A stretch of 64,000 nucleotides of DNA from Gp13-AA77 sp035578005. Its GTDB lineage: Bacteria > Acidobacteriota > Terriglobia > UBA7540. A program made the translations under genes and the position numbers. The stretch lies in contig DATJYK010000162.1 in NCBI GenBank assembly GCA_035578005.1, positions 1-64,000 of the forward strand, given 5' to 3'. How positions within the stretch are numbered: the first letter of the stretch is position 1; each line of letters begins with the position of its first letter. The notes below the pieces were generated by a model. That model saw only the letters and a list, made by a program, of their open reading frames with translations. It did no database searches and was not told the DNA's origin. Below are positions 60,845 through 64,000 of the stretch, one piece after another.

Positions 60845-62656
60845 CTACTTCAACCCACTCCCTTTTCCGGAGTAGCCAAGTTCCCTGGCTTTGGCGAGCT
60901 CCGCCTGCCCTGCTGTGGAGTCGCCTTTCTGCGTCAATAAAATTCCCAAATTGTAGTGAGCCTGGGCGAGGTCGTCCTGCAGCGCGATGGCTTTCTGCAA
61001 TTGCTCAATGGCGCCTGTGAGGTTCCCTTGCGCGGCCAGCAGACTGGCAGTGTTGTTTCGAGCCGCCGCGTCCTGGGGTTGCAGTTCGAGGGCTTTGCGA
61101 AACTCCGCCATGGCGGCCTCTTCTTGGCCGGCCTTGGCTAAAGCCACACCCAAGTGGTTGTGCGCCTCTGGTGAACTTGGTTCTGCCTCGACAGCGCTCC
61201 TGAACTCCCGAACCGCCTGCTGCAAATTTCCGGCCGACAGGGCGTCGAGTCCGTGGCCGATGTCGAGGGTGGCCTCGGTGGCCCGTTCGCCCTGTTCGTG
61301 CTGCAACTGCCGGATTCTCCCAAACTCCGCGAACTCGCGCGCGGCCGCTGCCGAGTCTCCCTGACGCTCCAGTAGCCGTGCCAACGTGTAATGTGCGTTG
61401 GCATTGTTGGGGTCAAGTTCCAAAGCGGTGCGCATCTCTAGGATCGCTTGCGGGACCTGCCCACACTGCGAGAGAGCAAGGCCTAGACGATAGTGATATT
61501 CGGTGTTTCGAGGCTGCAGGGCCACAGCTTTCTGAAGCTCAGGCACCGCGAGACTGAGCTCCGATTGCGCCAGACTCAAGACCCCGAGGTTGTAGTGGGC
61601 ATCGACGTAGTCCGGTTTGAGCTGTGAAGCCCTTTTAAAGGCGGCGCCCGCCTCGTCCAAACGGCCTAAGGCAACGAGAGCAACCCCGAGGTTGTTGTAG
61701 GCCTCGGCAAAGCTGGGGTCCAGTTCCACCGTCCTCCGGAATTCCGCCAGGGCCTCCTGGTTTCGATTCAGGCGAAGATTGCACCGCCCCAGCCCGTAGT
61801 GGGCCGGAGCCGAGCCTGGCGTGGAGAGTAGTACGGCCTTGAACCGCTCCGCGGCTTGGGCCACTTCACCGGCCTGAAGCAGTAGTTCGCCCGTTCGGAT
61901 CTGGGCGTCAACATAATCCGGCTTCAGCCTTAGCGCATCCCGGAACTCAGCCAAGGCACTGGCTACGTCGTTCTTGCTCGAGTACGCCAGCCCGAGGTTG
62001 TAATGGGCCTCGGGATAATCGGGCCTCAGGGCCACCGACCGGCGCAAGTGAGCGATGGCCTCATCAATTTTCCCGAGTGAGACTAACGCCACACCCAGGT
62101 CATTCTGGGCTTCGGCGTAGTCGGGTTTCAGCTTCAAAGCCGTTGAAAACTCTTCGGCCGCCGCCTGTGCCTGGCCGTCGGAGGAAAGAGCGAGTCCGAG
62201 TCGATAGTGATTCTGCGGCGAATCAGGCCCAAGCCGCACTGCCGAGCGCAGCGCCTGAGTTGATGCAGCGACCTCGCCGGTGCGCAATAGGGCGAGGCCC
62301 AGATTCGACCAAGCCTCGGCGTCCTTGGGATCAAGATTCAGGCAGGATCGGAACTCTGAAATGGCCTGTCTGATATTTCCTTTGCCGATGAAGGCGACGC
62401 CCAGACTGTTGTGAACGTCGGCGATTGAAGGATCGATCTTCAGTGCAGCCTGAAAGTCTGCAATGGCCTCGTCGAAGCGGCGCTCCGCCAGCAGGCGATC
62501 GCCGTCCTGCTCAAGCGCTGCCGCCTTGGGATCAACAAACCCCTGCAGGCCGGAAGGGACGGCTGGCGTTGCGAGCGACGCGCCACGCCCGGTCAGCAAG
62601 AACACCCCAACGGTCGCAGCCAAAACCGGAGCGAGTCGCGAGGGCCTGTATTTCAT
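60845..62656 (-). CDS. Exported TPR protein
   Basis: About 603 residues from ATG 62656 (AAGGAA about 10 nt upstream; the frame is open further to 62800). Export signal (RLAPVLAATVGVFLLTGRGA). About 15 nearly canonical TPR units: DRLLAERRFDEAIADFQAAL, VHNSLGVAFIGKGNIRQAIS, AHYNLGLAYSSKNDVASALA, AYNNLGVALVALGRLDEAGA, AHYTLARLLERQGDSAAAAR. The regularity resembles O-GlcNAc-transferase-type TPR superhelices, but no glycosyltransferase domain is present. Convergent with the preceding TPR gene and divergent from the last gene. Confidence 0.9.
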   Translation of the reverse strand: MKYRPSRLAPVLAATVGVFLLTGRGASLATPAVPSGLQGFVDPKAAALEQDGDRLLAERRFDEAIADFQAALKIDPSIADVHNSLGVAFIGKGNIRQAISEFRSCLNLDPKDAEAWSNLGLALLRTGEVAASTQALRSAVRLGPDSPQNHYRLGLALSSDGQAQAAAEEFSTALKLKPDYAEAQNDLGVALVSLGKIDEAIAHLRRSVALRPDYPEAHYNLGLAYSSKNDVASALAEFRDALRLKPDYVDAQIRTGELLLQAGEVAQAAERFKAVLLSTPGSAPAHYGLGRCNLRLNRNQEALAEFRRTVELDPSFAEAYNNLGVALVALGRLDEAGAAFKRASQLKPDYVDAHYNLGVLSLAQSELSLAVPELQKAVALQPRNTEYHYRLGLALSQCGQVPQAILEMRTALELDPNNANAHYTLARLLERQGDSAAAAREFAEFGRIRQLQHEQGERATEATLDIGHGLDALSAGNLQQAVREFRSAVEAEPSSPEAHNHLGVALAKAGQEEAAMAEFRKALELQPQDAAARNNTASLLAAQGNLTGAIEQLQKAIALQDDLAQAHYNLGILLTQKGDSTAGQAELAKARELGYSGKGSGLK

Positions 62657-62855
62657 GAGACGTGTTCCTTCACGTTCGTATTCCCCGCTCAGGGCCTCAA
62701 TTCGGCTCTGGCGGCGAATCGGATTCTTCCACGGGTCCTGGCTTCCGATACACGACTCTGACGCCAGAGCAAGCCCTGGCCCTACGATGCCGTCCAGCAA
62801 CTTTATGATAGACTGCTTTCAGCCTCACACGGCACGCGCAAGGAAGGGTTGGCCC

Positions 62856-64000
62856 TTGGAAAGCCGAAAACTCGACTGCGGCCAGCGCCCCTTCAAGGTG
62901 TGGGCTGTGCTGGTTCTGTTAGCCTCCTGCTTGTGCTTTGCACGCGCCCGCCAGTCTCCGCCCGCTCAGACCTCGCAGCAGTTGATTGATCGGGCTAAAG
63001 AGGCGGAGCAGAAACGCGATTTCCCGGCGGCGGCCCGCTTCTACCACGACTACCTCAAGGGCCACCCCGACGACTCCACCATCCTGCAGCGGCTCGGGCT
63101 TGTGGAGTGCCTTGCGAACCGCTACGAAGCCGCCGTTCGGCCGCTTGCCGAAGCCCTTCGGCTTGATCCGTCGCTGTGGGGATCCGCCCTCTATCTGGGC
63201 ATCAGCTATTACCGCACCGACCGTTTCCCGGAAGCGGTCGCGGCCCTCAAGCGCGCGCTGGCGTTGAAGCCCGGCTTGCCTGACGCCGAGTTCTGGCTCG
63301 GCTCCGCCCTTCTTGCCACCGATCAGCCCGAATCCGCTATTCCTTACTTGCTCAGCCTCAAGGACAATGCGAATTGGGGTGTTGAAGCTCAAAGCCTGTT
63401 GATCAAGGCCTATCGGAAAGCGGCTGAAGACCACTACCGGCGCATCGCCGCGGTGGCGCCGGACTCCGCACGCGTTCACCTGGTGCAGGCACAGGTGCTG
63501 CAATGGAAGGGCGTCAGCTACGAGGCTCTTTGGGAAGCTAAACAGGCGCTCAAGCGCGATGCAAATCTCGAAGGCGCACATCGCCTGATCGCTGAGATTT
63601 ACTGGGACGAAAAGCACTTCGACGTGGCTGCGAAAGAGTTCCAGGCTGAACTGCAAATAAATCCGCTCGATCCCGAATCCAACTTGAGGTTGGGTGAGTT
63701 TTGGCTGGCCAAATCCGAGGCCGCCAAGGCCCTTCCGTTCCTGCGCACCGCCGCCGATCTTGGCGCCGGCGGGCCGGGCGAAGCCCACCACTTTTTGGGC
63801 GAGGCCGAACTTGCCGAGCGCGACTACGCTAAGGCGGCCGGCGATCTCCAGCAGGCGGTGCAAGAGAACCCGGGCGACGCCGCCAACCATCAACTTCTAG
63901 CCAAGCTCTACCAGGCCACCGGTCAATCTGAACTCGCGGCTAAGGAAGAACGCCTGGGGCATTCCTTGCCCCAGACATCACCGGCCGCCGCTGCTGACTC
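62856..64000 (+). CDS. Exported TPR protein, 3' end outside window
   Basis: At least 381 residues; open at the window edge. TTG 62856 is chosen because AGGAAGG lies 8 nt upstream and the frame begins with an export signal (WAVLVLLASCLCFARARQ). TPR units: LIDRAKEAEQKRDFPAAARF, LGLVECLANRYEAAVRPLAE, LGISYYRTDRFPEAVAALKR, FWLGSALLATDQPESAIPYL, LIAEIYWDEKHFDVAAKEFQ, HHFLGEAELAERDYAKAAGD. The visible end is Ser/Pro/Ala-rich. Seventh member of the alternating CRTAC1/TPR cluster. The opposite strand also has a long open frame without family resemblance. Role unknown. Confidence 0.88.
   Translation, partial: MESRKLDCGQRPFKVWAVLVLLASCLCFARARQSPPAQTSQQLIDRAKEAEQKRDFPAAARFYHDYLKGHPDDSTILQRLGLVECLANRYEAAVRPLAEALRLDPSLWGSALYLGISYYRTDRFPEAVAALKRALALKPGLPDAEFWLGSALLATDQPESAIPYLLSLKDNANWGVEAQSLLIKAYRKAAEDHYRRIAAVAPDSARVHLVQAQVLQWKGVSYEALWEAKQALKRDANLEGAHRLIAEIYWDEKHFDVAAKEFQAELQINPLDPESNLRLGEFWLAKSEAAKALPFLRTAADLGAGGPGEAHHFLGEAELAERDYAKAAGDLQQAVQENPGDAANHQLLAKLYQATGQSELAAKEERLGHSLPQTSPAAAAD

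Noticed and set aside
62919..63893. 324-codon open frame on the minus strand
   Set aside because: Antisense to the TPR gene that begins at TTG 62856 and runs off the window; the plus strand shows regular TPR units, the minus strand does not.

Overview
The window looks like chromosomal DNA of an acidobacterium (phylum Acidobacteriota, probably a soil Terriglobia/Solibacter-type lineage). This is an inference from gene content: duplicated orphan permeases of the ADOP type, Oar-like TonB receptors with an N-terminal carboxypeptidase-regulatory domain, a GloVer tandem-repeat protein, PSD1/DUF1553 plus DUF1501 proteins, CRTAC1 (FG-GAP/UnbV) proteins, secreted TPR proteins, and high-GC codon use. 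No rRNA, phage or complete insertion sequence is visible. One tRNA, a class II tRNA-Leu(TAG), is present.

Layout. 0-6.4 kb: two ADOP permeases, a truncated four-helix-bundle gene and an NtrC-type regulator/histidine kinase pair, with heptanucleotide repeat arrays at three of the junctions. 6.4-11.6 kb: palindromic repeats, a GloVer protein, a DUF433/DUF5615 toxin-antitoxin remnant, a DUF4239 membrane protein and a 1.5 kb gene-poor, partly AT-rich stretch. 11.6-16.3 kb: a MrfA-like helicase and a MrfB-like exonuclease (mitomycin-type DNA repair) separated by a VapBC module. 16.6-20.4 kb: a secreted unknown, a PEBP-like protein and thrC-thrB behind a SAM-I riboswitch. 21-37 kb: glycan-related genes (truncated GH20, frameshifted TonB receptor, GH29 fucosidase, intact TonB receptor), TPR proteins, the tRNA and a DUF559 endonuclease-like gene between REP-like palindromes.

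37-50.5 kb: an IclR regulator, then a leftward run of L-fuconate dehydratase, GH29 fucosidase, an eight-haem TPR-cytochrome and a seven-haem TPR-cytochrome, and a second leftward run of DUF1553, DUF1501 and a small membrane coiled-coil protein. Together with the receptors and the other fucosidase this suggests capture and breakdown of fucose-containing glycans, possibly coupled to periplasmic electron transfer. 50.8-64 kb: seven genes in strictly alternating orientation, two CRTAC1 proteins and five secreted TPR proteins, forming convergent pairs; the last gene runs off the window.

The most unusual features are: (i) degenerate 7-bp tandem arrays, usually paired in inverted orientation, that sit on or directly after stop codons, flank a small four-helix-bundle gene and are inserted in frame twice in the MrfA-like helicase; (ii) REP-like palindromes around a DUF559 gene; (iii) the alternating CRTAC1/TPR cluster; (iv) multihaem cytochromes apparently co-transcribed with fucose catabolism genes. 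Several dispersed repeats have become coding sequence (a signal peptide, C-termini, internal inserts).
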